From assembly GCA_019649035.1 (NCBI GenBank), contig BMAT01007483.1, positions 420,982-459,715 on the forward strand: a DNA stretch of 38,734 nucleotides. The letters run 5' to 3'. The position numbers were made by a program, and so were the translations under genes. A model generated the notes under the pieces. The model made no database searches, had not been told where the DNA came from, and saw only the letters and a program-made list of their open reading frames with translations. This document shows, one piece after another, positions 37,701 to 38,734 of this stretch (positions are counted from its first letter, which is position 1; each line of letters starts with the position of its first letter). The stretch is from Elysia marginata (lineage: Eukaryota; Mollusca; Gastropoda; Plakobranchidae).

Positions 37701-38497
37701 CTGCAAGACCTTCGTGAAGAATACCTCCCTCTGAGGCCTGATGCATGGAATACACTATACTCAAACTCCCAACAATTGAAGCAGACTTCCACTTTCTATA
37801 CCCAATGTCTAGTCGAAGGGCAATAGCGGAAACGACAGCTGGTTTGGATAAGTAAGTATGTAATGTTAATACCTCTTGTGCCTGATGGGCCAACATCTGA
37901 TCTCCTAAAACTTTTCTTCTTCTCTTCTCCCTCTCCTCTCTTGCAGCAGCATCTTCTTGAAGACGCTTACGAATTTTTCCAATGTACTCATCATTTGGTG
38001 CAGTCTTTAACATGTGGATTGGCTCTCCACGATCTTCATCTCGGGACATAATATATTGGATGTCGATCTCCTCTCTAGACCAAATAAAGCAAAAATATTA
38101 CAGAATTTATGTTCAGCAAAGGCAAGCAATATGATTGAATATGATAGAAGATGGAATGCTTTAGAGATTTTTAAAACGTATAAGACAATTAAAAATAAAA
38201 GAATGTTTAATATTCAAAATATATTATGCAGTTTCTCTGTAATTTTAGAGGAACATACTGTTTTCATGAAATTTGTAGCAGTATTTGCTTAATGTAAGGT
38301 CCCAAAAGCTGACTGAAGACTTCATTTTTCATTACCCCTCATCACTTGGAGGCAGAACCATCTTCATCTTTTCCTCAAACTGATGGATTGCATTGACAGT
38401 GACATCAGCCTCGCGCTTGCGTTTCTCTGCTTTCCGAGCTTCAATAGCAGCCAGAGTGCGGTTTGGAGGAGGCTTTGGAATATGCACTGTGGCAGCA
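1605..38497 (-). CDS. SPEF2: SPEF2 (KPL2/CPC1) gene, 41 exons in window, 5' end missing
   Basis: Seen: 41 minus-strand exons with matching phases join into one frame of about 1,801 codons (numbered 1-1801 below from the first full codon in the window). Order: coiled-coil region (1-340), degenerate adenylate-kinase-like domain (about 341-720), Pro/Lys/Ser linker (720-930), conserved helical region (930-1115), second SPK-rich linker (1116-1345), helical plus EF-hand-like C-terminus (1346-1801). Family knowledge: SPEF2/CPC1 is a scaffold of the C1b projection of the central-pair microtubules in motile cilia and sperm tails; vertebrate loss causes sperm-tail defects and ciliary dyskinesia, and the mammalian protein binds IFT20. 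The vertebrate protein is about 1,800 residues; this one would exceed 2,000 with the missing N-terminal CH-like domain. Exon joins rest on recalled vertebrate SPEF2 sequence; no search was run. Confidence 0.95.
2044..3446. mobile_element. Candidate 1.4-kb TIR DNA transposon (pogo/Tigger-like) in the last intron
   Basis: The left end reads CAGTCGACTCCACTTAAGTC; the right end, read on the minus strand, CAGTCAACACTGCTTAAGTC. They agree at 18 of the first 22 positions and point inward. Both are flanked by TA (2042-2043 and 3447-3448), the expected target duplication. Further AAGTCGA/TCGACTT motifs repeat near both ends. No transposase frame is visible inside, so it looks non-autonomous or decayed. 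Confidence 0.6.
4303..4383 (-). CDS. SPEF2: SPEF2 exon 40 (residues 1732-1758)
   Basis: 81 nt, acceptor TTTTTAACAG, donor ATC|GTAAGT, phase 0 on both sides. Codes for VLHHGEISKGDSHRFSVTAD and PEDHTSI, matching the vertebrate VFKGGSEAQDSNRFASHL segment. Confidence 0.9.
4643..4766 (-). CDS. SPEF2: SPEF2 exon 39 (residues 1690-1731)
   Basis: Acceptor GATATCCACAG, donor AGG|GTAAGA. Acidic (QEGTDIKEEDKGVTEPPMVE), ending VFVSVEDLFR, which matches vertebrate MSMETLLKVF when joined to exon 40 (...LFRVLHHG). Confidence 0.92.
5111..5199. repeat. Hairpin/short TIR element, about 90 bp
   Basis: The arm at 5117-5137 (CCGGCTTTGTGTTCAAGCACG) is the reverse complement of 5176-5190 (CGTGCTTGAAGCCGG) apart from a six-base bulge. 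The right end reads CAGTCCATTCCGGCTTCAAG on the minus strand, followed by TA (5200-5201), again a pogo-like CAGT terminus. Confidence 0.5.
5925..6073 (-). CDS. SPEF2: SPEF2 exon 38 (residues 1641-1689)
   Basis: Acceptor ATGTGTTTAG, donor ACAG|GTGGGT. Codes for LMYFSAAANYHEGFLRALSV followed by ASGKHM, matching vertebrate LLYFACHPDTVEGVYRALSVAVGTHV. Confidence 0.95.
6635..6775. repeat. Degenerate TIR-element fragment in intron 37/38
   Basis: Contains TAGTGGAATCCTGATAAAGT, then CAACACCTTGGGACC, then repeated GAGTTGACT motifs. The layout (end motif, GTCAAC, GGGACC) copies the 2044-3446 element ends with different bases. Remnant only. Confidence 0.4.
6859..6993 (-). CDS. SPEF2: SPEF2 exon 37 (residues 1596-1640)
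   Basis: Acceptor TTTTTTTTCACCAG, donor TTT|GTGAGT. Codes for MPLWFLKQQNSPAGAFDRLS and LHKLMFEMFADHSQIIPVLN, matching the vertebrate GLWF...EHLIEFFFRLFADYE...LDYTQML segment. Confidence 0.94.
7420..7450. repeat. GGGA/GAGA simple repeat
   Basis: Purine-rich tract GAGGGACAGAGGGAGGGAGG followed by GAGAGAGAAA, just downstream of exon 36 on the minus strand. Confidence 0.8.
7502..7684 (-). CDS. SPEF2: SPEF2 exon 36 (residues 1535-1595), EF-hand-like
   Basis: Acceptor ATCCTCAG, donor AGG|GTGATT. Contains DTDYVDWRRMLVALCYPVP, a helix YMFKEM and the EF-hand-like loop DQKATGTVTREQ (1581-1592). Position 3 is Lys and position 12 is Gln instead of Glu, so tight calcium binding is unlikely, as in vertebrate SPEF2 (DKEQLGTITFEQ). 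Confidence 0.96.
8023..8151 (-). CDS. SPEF2: SPEF2 exon 35 (residues 1492-1534)
   Basis: Acceptor TTCTTCAG, donor CAG|GTAAGT. Contains APTGIISNKAFIEMFENLVS and LPDMWMHLTPSQ, matching vertebrate APKGIIGNKAFTDILIDLV...NWMHLTQPEL. Likely the first of two EF-hand-like helix pairs. Confidence 0.96.
8390..8900. repeat. Old dispersed repeat, copy 1 (inverted relative to 23130-23720)
   Basis: Shares blocks with the reverse complement of 23130-23720: CTATCC-AT-GA--AT-AAGTCGCA, CCTAGTTT-GAGATAT-GGCTT, CCTAACCCTGCC, AAGCATGATAGAGATTTTCT and AAAACTCATTTT, in the same order with differing spacers. No coding capacity seen. Confidence 0.75.
9451..9464. repeat. SINE target-site duplication, left copy
   Basis: TTATAGCTGTTATT, identical to 9737-9750. 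Confidence 0.9.
9465..9736 (+). mobile_element. tRNA-derived SINE, full length with target-site duplication
   Basis: Box A TGGCGCAATCGG (9476-9487) and box B GGTTCAATCCC (9520-9530) form a split RNA polymerase III promoter. A body with GGAAAGCAATGGCAAACTAC follows, and the 3' tail is a short CTTTAC repeat (9720-9736). It is flanked by identical 14-bp copies TTATAGCTGTTATT (9451-9464 and 9737-9750). Perfect duplications mean a fairly recent insertion. It is antisense to SPEF2. Confidence 0.92.
9737..9750. repeat. SINE target-site duplication, right copy
   Basis: TTATAGCTGTTATT, identical to 9451-9464; its first bases overlap in pattern with the CTTTAC tail. Confidence 0.9.
9751..10500. other. 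Intronic stretch of higher complexity, unassigned
   Basis: Less AT-rich than neighbouring introns and possibly transposon-derived. On the plus strand CTTTTCTTTGTTACAG at about 10064-10079 resembles a splice acceptor and is followed by an open 33-codon frame ending at 10181. No domain recognised. Confidence 0.35.
10512..10619 (-). CDS. SPEF2: SPEF2 exon 34 (residues 1456-1491)
   Basis: Acceptor TTGACTAG, donor CAG|GTGAGA, phase 0 on both sides. Codes for KVLKTPSPLPPPEPVEQ and FTVAQLTTLYQQ, matching vertebrate KVFPDPPPSIRPPPVE...LTIEQLDSLRDQF. Confidence 0.93.
11040..11366 (+). mobile_element. 3' end of a LINE-like retrotransposon (decayed)
   Basis: The plus-strand frame near 11073-11120 reads FKTLLKTYLFTLYEDL, a pattern common at the C-terminus of LINE reverse-transcriptase proteins. 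It is followed by a 3' UTR with TGTAAAGAGCTTCGAGCC and a (TTA)n tail at 11348-11366. The frame is interrupted; only the 3' part is present. Confidence 0.6.
11546..11645 (-). CDS. SPEF2: SPEF2 exon 33 (residues 1422-1455)
   Basis: Acceptor TTGTTTCCAG, donor GAA|GTGAGA. Codes for IDHLSEIVRNAIENRQKIKE and LLDQDNFILDE, matching vertebrate EKLTDVARYHIETSTKIQNEL...DFFING. Confidence 0.93.
11906..12226. mobile_element. ~320-bp TIR element, copy 1
   Basis: Nearly collinear with 28683-29000 (for example CTCCCCTTCTTAGTTATGAC and GACAGCGTCCGGCCATTGTT in both). Ends are imperfect inverted repeats: CACTCTTTAACCATG on the left, AACTCTATAACAATG read from the right. Paired GGACACTGGCAGC / GGACGCTGTCAATG segments form a second inner inverted repeat. 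MITE-like, no coding frame. Confidence 0.8.
12353..12491 (-). CDS. SPEF2: SPEF2 exon 32 (residues 1376-1421)
   Basis: Acceptor ATGACTTTTCAG, donor AAAG|GTGAAT. Contains VRIDLIRLLASAVLQDLKSK and MNDWLGARYLKEME, matching vertebrate RLELIKTKALALLEDL...MEKWLGERYLNEM. Confidence 0.96.
13079..13168 (-). CDS. SPEF2: SPEF2 exon 31 (residues 1346-1375)
   Basis: 90 nt, acceptor TTCGTCCAG, donor GAGG|GTAAAT, phase 1 at both ends. Codes for ASEEEQQKKSARERAREEFY and FSIQEE, matching the helix before vertebrate LQFEEIATQFRLELI. An overlapping frame that stays open past the donor is not the family sequence. Confidence 0.88.
13169..14436. other. Intron between exons 30 and 31, nothing recognised
   Basis: AT-rich intron with no repeat structure or conserved frame visible. 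A 62-codon plus-strand frame at 14044-14232 has no domain. Confidence 0.5.
14437..14632 (-). CDS. SPEF2: SPEF2 exon 30 (residues 1281-1345), charged helix and Lys/Gly-rich tail
   Basis: Acceptor TTTTTTTCCAG, donor CCAG|GTGAGC. Codes for IQSEMQAREAEEEAERLKEQ, then a Lys/Glu run and KSRSPSPKKGGKGKDSEPS. The helical part matches vertebrate EIHQRLMEEE; the rest is a species-variable basic linker. Confidence 0.93.
14633..16533. other. Large intron between micro-exon 29 and exon 30
   Basis: AT-rich. A 110-codon minus-strand frame at 15787-16119 is long for this composition and may be repeat-derived, but it shows no domain and no splice link to SPEF2. Nothing else recognised. Confidence 0.5.
16534..16542 (-). 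CDS. SPEF2: SPEF2 exon 29: putative 9-nt micro-exon (residues 1278-1280, VAE)
   Basis: The nine bases GTGGCAGAG sit between AACTCAAAG and a full donor GTAAGAG, with a TTTTCTTTT tract about 25 bases upstream. They code for Val-Ala-Glu in phase 0. Joining exons 28-29-30 gives NAISNLVAEIQSEMQ, matching the vertebrate MVAAEIHQR segment; leaving the nine bases out removes exactly those residues. Skipping also keeps the frame, so expression is unproven. Confidence 0.65.
17105..17321 (-). CDS. SPEF2: SPEF2 exon 28 (residues 1205-1277)
   Basis: Acceptor CTATTTCCAG, donor TTG|GTAAGG. Starts VIPLVPRRPLSPDAEAK (vertebrate RIPLVPR), then a Lys-rich tract, and ends DEKLIYDGYSFAVNAISNL (vertebrate DEKLVMDTWQQASLAVSHM). 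Confidence 0.94.
17728..17881 (-). CDS. SPEF2: SPEF2 exon 27 (residues 1154-1204), basic SPK-rich linker
   Basis: Acceptor TTTCATAG, donor ATTGT|GTAAGT. Contains SKSPKDRARSPKGSKSSRSV and a run of four lysines, then acidic/Ser residues ending GIGRRI. Repeated S-P-K sites could be proline-directed phosphorylation targets (inference). Confidence 0.88.
18280..18299. repeat. Poly(A)-poly(G) run
   Basis: About ten A followed by ten G in the intron between exons 26 and 27; prone to length error. Confidence 0.8.
18397..18511 (-). CDS. SPEF2: SPEF2 exon 26 (residues 1116-1153), acidic then SPK linker
   Basis: Acceptor ATCTCTCAG, donor AAAG|GTCAGT. Acidic Ser-rich start (EQHSSDTALSGDEDARSDRS) ending in SVRSKSPK. 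Disordered; leaves phase 1 for exon 27. Confidence 0.88.
18912..19028 (-). CDS. SPEF2: SPEF2 exon 25 (residues 1077-1115)
   Basis: Acceptor TGTTGCAG, donor GAG|GTAAGA. Codes for SEVDRLQDTVRLLKDYYRGM and NPDYDRVPLVE, matching vertebrate AELNRFQDTKRLLQDYYWGM...RIPLVQ. Confidence 0.96.
19386..19595 (-). CDS. SPEF2: SPEF2 exon 24 (residues 1007-1076), best conserved exon
   Basis: Acceptor TTTTCCAAG, donor CAG|GTATGG, phase 0 on both sides. Contains DDEETKAELHQQVDDLKERL followed by WSICDDRKEQAEQEREANMN and GWLEDRLGILTNHYLTVMQ. The DDEETKAELHQ block is almost unchanged from vertebrates, so this exon identifies the gene by itself. Probably a helical binding platform in the C1b projection (inference). 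Confidence 0.98.
19976..20042 (-). CDS. SPEF2: SPEF2 exon 23 (residues 984-1006)
   Basis: 67 nt, acceptor ATTCAACAG, donor AAG|GTATTC. Codes for FLHYLRRPDCKQEYVEQWQK, matching vertebrate FLKRPDHKQDFVAQWQ. Confidence 0.94.
20481..20608 (-). CDS. SPEF2: SPEF2 exon 22 (residues 942-983)
   Basis: Acceptor TTGTCACAG, donor CG|GTGAGT. Codes for VLVLHWEEIEKAYVNNSKSV and RSERENIYRYLFQV, matching the vertebrate LVPYWExIExSYINxxKxV...YLYEIR helix pair. Confidence 0.94.
20949..21097 (-). CDS. SPEF2: SPEF2 exon 21 (residues 892-941), EP repeat and start of conserved core
   Basis: Acceptor CGTTTTGTAG, donor ATG|GTCAGT. A basic start is followed by five Glu-Pro pairs and then PPPPKPGDEDWDFVDLPLDM, matching vertebrate PQPPKPGSEEWVYVNEPVPEEM. 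It marks the entry to the best conserved part of the protein. Confidence 0.93.
21137..21238. repeat. Tandem duplication, 2 x ~51 bp
   Basis: Two adjacent copies containing TCATCAAAACCT-ATAATTTTAAATTTCCAAAATCAA, differing at only a few positions. In the intron before exon 21 (minus strand). Confidence 0.85.
22108..22212 (-). CDS. SPEF2: SPEF2 exon 20 (residues 857-891), Lys/Ser-rich
   Basis: 105 nt, acceptor CTAAACAAAG, donor G|GTGAAG, phase 1 at both ends. Codes for a Lys/Ser/Gly-rich tract (KDKDKKSKSPKGKKSESG) like the KGKSPKGK-type linker of vertebrate SPEF2. Disordered; possible cassette exon. Confidence 0.8.
22798..23037 (-). CDS. SPEF2: SPEF2 exon 19 (residues 777-856), lineage-specific insert
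   Basis: 240 nt, phase 1 at both ends; donor AAAAG|GTCTGT is weaker than its neighbours. Begins acidic (EDNNEPDELIQQHEDEAETR) and then has SICEKYLRSSPCKS and FAANVEFNVDIQVGMKG. I know of no counterpart in vertebrate SPEF2 at this point. Two acceptors six bases apart (after AAAG and after ATAAAG) both keep the frame. The reading frame is open throughout and in phase, but the exon could be optional. Confidence 0.72.
23130..23720. repeat. Old dispersed repeat, copy 2 (inverted relative to 8390-8900)
   Basis: Reverse-complement partner of the repeat at 8390-8900; the shared blocks include AGAAAATCTCTATCATGCTT and GGCAGGGTTAGGA. It also contains a perfect local duplication ATAGAATCCAAGAC twice (about 23650-23679). 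It lies between exons 18 and 19. Confidence 0.75.
23942..24053 (-). CDS. SPEF2: SPEF2 exon 18 (residues 740-776), proline-rich linker
   Basis: Acceptor ATCTCAG, donor G|GTGAGT. Pro/Gly/Glu-rich and disordered (APGGPPEVPPETPKEE, then SAPGGPEVRTSRPPSK): two imperfect copies of an APGGP(P)EV unit. Leaves one base for exon 19 or, if that is skipped, exon 20 or 21. Confidence 0.82.
24634..24696 (-). CDS. SPEF2: SPEF2 exon 17 (residues 719-739)
   Basis: 63 nt, acceptor TTGTCTTAAAG, donor GAG|GTAAAA, phase 0 at both ends. Codes for ITSKGQEEPPPPEAEKPEEK, an acidic/proline linker like the one that follows the kinase-like domain in vertebrates. Low complexity, so support is mainly splice sites and phase. 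Confidence 0.8.
24915..25056 (-). CDS. SPEF2: SPEF2 exon 16 (residues 671-718), end of kinase-like domain
   Basis: Acceptor TAATATAG, donor AGG|GTAAGT. Contains RITGFHDQWPKLEKWFVKFG, matching vertebrate RIIGFLDNWPLLEQWF and the C-terminal helix of adenylate kinases, then a helix ending in ILEDTLAR. Confidence 0.95.
25328..25463 (-). CDS. SPEF2: SPEF2 exon 15 (residues 626-670), LID-position segment
   Basis: Acceptor TTTTTCCTTACAG, donor AG|GTAGAA. Codes for EQIQAEKTFHEEFNPPPEG, a Gly/Val-rich part and DPAYDQEQIQT. It occupies the place of the adenylate-kinase LID but lacks its usual arginine pattern. Confidence 0.88.
26454..26722 (-). CDS. SPEF2: SPEF2 exon 14 (residues 536-625), kinase-like core with altered catalytic motif
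   Basis: Longest coding exon. Acceptor ACGTTTTAG, donor ACAG|GTAGGT. Contains GTGWVLDGYPQNYNQAKMLE: the adenylate-kinase GW(I/V)LDGFPR motif with the usual arginine replaced by Gln551. Next come a basic/proline linker (six prolines in a row) and the strand-helix VVILFDVRDELCLKRAAGRT, equivalent to the last nucleotide-contacting part before the LID. Family inference: a kinase fold kept as a structural or nucleotide-sensing module. Confidence 0.97.
26846..26910. repeat. (AAT)n microsatellite
   Basis: Imperfect AAT/AGT trinucleotide run in the intron between exons 13 and 14. Confidence 0.85.
27152..27255 (-). CDS. SPEF2: SPEF2 exon 13 (residues 502-535), kinase-like domain
   Basis: Acceptor AATTTTACAG, donor AG|GTAAAA. 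Contains FLKKGRPVDDQVVVDIIVDA, which matches both adenylate kinases (a G-x-x-V/I-x-D-x-x-V-x-x-I-I helix after the AMP site) and vertebrate SPEF2 (LLKKGKSIPDVLLVDIIVNA). Confidence 0.95.
28197..28306 (-). CDS. SPEF2: SPEF2 exon 12 (residues 465-501)
   Basis: Acceptor TATGAGCAG, donor ACT|GTAAGC. Low-complexity Ala/Ser/Arg stretch (SRSTSNMRRAKDKGPT) bridging the acidic insert to the second half of the kinase-like domain. The phases fit exons 11 and 13. Confidence 0.8.
28683..29000. mobile_element. ~320-bp TIR element, copy 2
   Basis: Same orientation as the copy at 11906-12226 and about four-fifths identical by eye. Ends AACTCTTAAACCATG and (right, reversed) AACTCTATAACAATG. It lies in the intron between exons 11 and 12. 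Confidence 0.8.
29249..29302 (-). CDS. SPEF2: SPEF2 exon 11 (residues 447-464), small cassette-like exon
   Basis: 54 nt, acceptor TTGAATAG, donor G|GTGAGT, phase 1 at both ends, so it could be skipped without a frameshift. Codes for GPPEETGSEAPAAEQPAT, low-complexity and disordered. No homologous stretch is expected in other phyla; support is the splice consensus and the phase. Confidence 0.75.
29850..29976 (-). CDS. SPEF2: SPEF2 exon 10 (residues 405-446), acidic insert
   Basis: Acceptor GCTCCAG, donor G|GTAAGT (a full consensus donor). Very acidic, rich in Glu, Pro and Thr (DNAEYSSGQEGETPAVE); probably disordered. It sits inside the kinase-like domain, where vertebrates also have a long acidic insert. 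The phases on both sides join cleanly, but sequence identity here is low. Confidence 0.82.
29977..31146. other. Intron between exons 9 and 10, nothing recognised
   Basis: AT-rich intron without visible repeats or conserved frames. Confidence 0.5.
31147..31235 (-). CDS. SPEF2: SPEF2 exon 9 (residues 375-404)
   Basis: Acceptor CTTAATCAG, donor CAG|GTAGGA. Codes for LQVLVAEQLVQEAVEAHKAG, matching the vertebrate QILSIDTLVQEAIQAF strand-helix that follows the P-loop (the position of the AMP-binding region in true adenylate kinases). Confidence 0.92.
31609..31724. repeat. Degenerate tandem duplication, 2 x ~57 bp
   Basis: Both units run ACTAG-TTC-TT-AAAGGG--T-AACTACACT...CATTGA--AAA; the second starts at 31666. 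A 125-codon plus-strand frame over this and the next repeat is a by-product. Confidence 0.65.
31735..31806. repeat. (ATCC)n/(ATCT)n microsatellite
   Basis: Tetranucleotide run CCATCCATCCATCCATCCAT passing into CTAT/ATCT repeats. Confidence 0.9.
32062..32164 (-). CDS. SPEF2: SPEF2 exon 8 (residues 341-374), Walker A of the kinase-like domain
   Basis: Acceptor ATTTTTCAG, donor GAAG|GTAATA. Starts with six prolines and continues PVRACILGKVFSGKSS. Residues 359-366 (GKVFSGKS) fit the Walker A pattern GxxxxGK[ST] completely, as in adenylate kinases and vertebrate SPEF2. The intact loop suggests nucleotide binding is possible; catalysis is doubtful because a later motif is changed (exon 14). Confidence 0.95.
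32487..32603 (-). CDS. SPEF2: SPEF2 exon 7 (residues 302-340), junction before the kinase-like domain
   Basis: Acceptor TTTGCCAG, donor ACT|GTAAGT, phase 0 on both sides. Codes for TMQGEWQPPE and GHVVQRLFNIVYPPT, matching the vertebrate GEW...LGHILHRL segment that leads into the P-loop region. Confidence 0.9.
33050..33212 (-). CDS. SPEF2: SPEF2 exon 6 (residues 247-301)
   Basis: Acceptor TCTCGTACAG, donor AAG|GTAGCA. Contains LLPAKLMREWKLLFTSGQPL and ends RQNLLDEGDFTEYK. The L(I/L)PxKLMxxWKxLF signature and the ...DFxEYK end are shared with vertebrate SPEF2. The middle is acidic. Confidence 0.94.
33213..34393. other. Intron between exons 5 and 6, nothing recognised
   Basis: Has a short C-rich stretch near 33541-33575 (CCCTCCCTTCCCGCCCCCAC) but no conserved frame. 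Confidence 0.5.
34394..34581 (-). CDS. SPEF2: SPEF2 exon 5 (residues 185-246)
   Basis: Acceptor TTTGTTAG. Codes for a helix with HDQIAAERAEQKYRRHYEAC and IVDFACKVAEYRELTS, matching vertebrate HDQIAVERAQxRYxKHYxxC. The donor is AGCAA|GTCAGT: only this choice leaves two bases (AA) that join exon 6 to read SNLLPAKLMREW. A second possible donor six bases further (GTAACT) breaks the phase. Confidence 0.93.
35316..35420 (-). CDS. SPEF2: SPEF2 exon 4 (residues 150-184), coiled coil
   Basis: Acceptor ATTTTGCAG, donor GCT|GTAAGA, phase 0 on both sides. Contains ARHEKEVIRQNRILREKQYQ and ERRLKDFEDALDQEA, the hallmark ERRLKDFxDALDxEA block of SPEF2. It is predicted to be a continuous highly charged alpha helix. 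Confidence 0.95.
35421..36612. other. Intron between exons 3 and 4 (GC-AG intron)
   Basis: On the minus strand it begins GCATGT and ends TTTTGCAG. AT-rich; holds only the small tandem repeat at 36218-36264. Confidence 0.6.
36218..36264. repeat. Tandem duplication, 2 x ~24 bp
   Basis: Two copies of TATTGCTATTATAATAT followed by -AGAAAA, side by side in the intron between exons 3 and 4. Confidence 0.75.
36613..36696 (-). CDS. SPEF2: SPEF2 exon 3 (residues 122-149); ends at a GC donor
   Basis: Acceptor TTTTTCTTTCAG. The 28 codons contain NRLMRQSQQERRIAVQLLQ, nearly identical to the vertebrate NRLMRQSQQERRIAVQL block. The exon must end after CAG so that ARHEKEV follows directly; the bases after it are GCATGT, so this donor is GC, not GT. 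A weak GT donor six bases further (GTTAAA) would add Ala-Cys. Confidence 0.9.
37441..37850 (+). pseudogene. Decayed C-terminal piece of a non-LTR retrotransposon ORF
   Basis: The plus-strand frame starting near 37446 reads LERRDQVIIFRLHTHHAPVK then PPVCHFCDAL, and after an in-frame TAA continues ETTHLLFQCTSLQDLREEY. The layout (R-x-D-Q-V-x-I-F-R-L-x-T-x-H, then C-x2-C ... H-x4-C) is that of the C-terminal zinc-knuckle tail of LINE ORF2 proteins. A second stop (TAG) follows near 37826. Dead fragment, opposite strand to SPEF2. Confidence 0.75.
37873..38074 (-). CDS. SPEF2: SPEF2 exon 2 (residues 54-121), coiled coil
   Basis: Acceptor TTGGTCTAG, donor GAG|GTATTA. Codes for NDEYIGKIRKRLQEDAAARE then EREKRRRKVLGDQMLAHQAQ: a strongly charged helix very close to the vertebrate DDEYIKKIQKRLEEDAxARE segment. 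The open frame runs past the donor for about 40 more codons, but these do not resemble the family; the true continuation is exon 3. Confidence 0.95.
38336..38497 (-). CDS. SPEF2: SPEF2 exon 1 of window (residues 1-53)
   Basis: Follows an acceptor TTTTACAG and ends at donor GTAATG, leaving two bases (GG) for the next codon. It contains HIPKPPPNRTLAAIEARKAE, the counterpart of the vertebrate 'IPKPxxNRTLxALEAxK' stretch found at about residue 210 of SPEF2, followed by a charged helix. This position shows that the exons for the CH-like domain are upstream, outside the window. A 60-codon open frame in another phase over the same bases is a shadow. Confidence 0.9.
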
Positions 38498-38674
38498 CTG
38501 TAAAATGCAGAGCAGAAAGAGGAATTTTAGTAGTTACTATTAACAATAAAAATAAGACTTTTTATTTACTCCAAAGGTAAAAAAGTATAGGTTTGTGCTA
38601 AGAACTTCCAAAAAATGCATCACAACTTACTTTGTTCAATGGACTTACAACTGGTCTGCAACTACATAAAATTT

Positions 38675-38734
38675 ACATGTCTCTTCATCTATTATATAAA
38701 TGCGAAAATTCCGTGTGTGGGTTTGTAACTTCGC
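38675..38734. mobile_element. Possible transposon end at the window edge
   Basis: CATCTATTATATAAATGCGA followed by AAATTCCGTGTGTGGGTTTG resembles a dispersed repeat terminus of the 'CTA(C/T)TATTATAAAxGCGAAA' kind, often seen at Helitron starts in invertebrates. Cut off by the window, so it cannot be confirmed. Confidence 0.35.

Noticed and set aside
37612..37872. Minus-strand extension of exon 2 past the donor
   Set aside because: The family sequence stops exactly at GAG|GTATTA and resumes in exon 3; the extension overlaps the LINE fragment.
1605..38497. U12-type (minor spliceosome) introns
   Set aside because: No donor matches RTATCCTT; the GTATTA, GTATTC and GTATGG donors lack it, and acceptors have ordinary pyrimidine tracts.
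38364..38546. 60-codon minus-strand frame over exon 1
   Set aside because: Wrong phase: the conserved IPKPPPNRTL frame is shifted relative to it.
1..38734. CRISPR arrays, operons, prokaryotic defence or biosynthetic clusters
   Set aside because: No regularly spaced direct repeats and no multi-gene polycistronic layout; the split gene structure shows animal nuclear DNA.

Overview
This is a window of animal nuclear DNA, not a bacterial or viral region. It is AT-rich, and its protein-coding information is split into short exons with GT..AG introns of roughly 0.2-2.6 kb. It also holds SINE, LINE and terminal-inverted-repeat transposon debris. The repeat style (AAGTCGA-type TIR elements, GGGAGATAAC-type motifs, a tRNA-derived SINE) suggests a lophotrochozoan, most likely a mollusc. 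That taxonomic call is an inference; no species can be named.

Almost the whole window is one gene on the minus strand: SPEF2 (sperm flagellar protein 2, KPL2; the CPC1 homologue of the ciliary central-pair apparatus). I assembled 41 coding exons from about 38.5 kb down to about 1.6 kb. All splice phases match, giving one open frame of about 1,801 codons (5,404 nt). The first exons, coding for the N-terminal calponin-homology-like domain (roughly 210 residues in the vertebrate protein), lie beyond the right edge, so no promoter or start codon is in the window. The last one or few codons at the 3' end are uncertain.

Layout in transcript order, right to left: 38.5-32.5 kb, coiled-coil basic/acidic region that ends in the junction to the kinase-like domain; 32.2-24.9 kb, degenerate adenylate-kinase-like domain (Walker A in exon 8, DGYPQ in exon 14) split by an acidic, proline-rich insert; 24.7-20.9 kb, disordered Pro/Lys/Ser-rich linker; 20.6-18.9 kb, the most conserved central helical region; 18.5-14.4 kb, a second disordered SPK-rich linker containing a putative 9-nt micro-exon; 13.2-4.3 kb, helical and EF-hand-like C-terminal part; 1.7-1.6 kb, terminal conserved exon.

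Introns and the 3' flank carry mobile-element remains: a 1.4-kb pogo/Tigger-like TIR element flanked by TA in the last intron, a SINE with perfect 14-bp target-site duplications (9.45-9.75 kb), two copies of a ~320-bp TIR element (11.9 and 28.7 kb), an inverted pair of an older repeat (8.4 and 23.1-23.7 kb), two LINE 3' fragments and several simple repeats. I found no new defence, toxin or biosynthetic system. The points most worth checking are splicing oddities (9-nt micro-exon, GC-AG intron, phase-1 cassette exons) and the repeat families.
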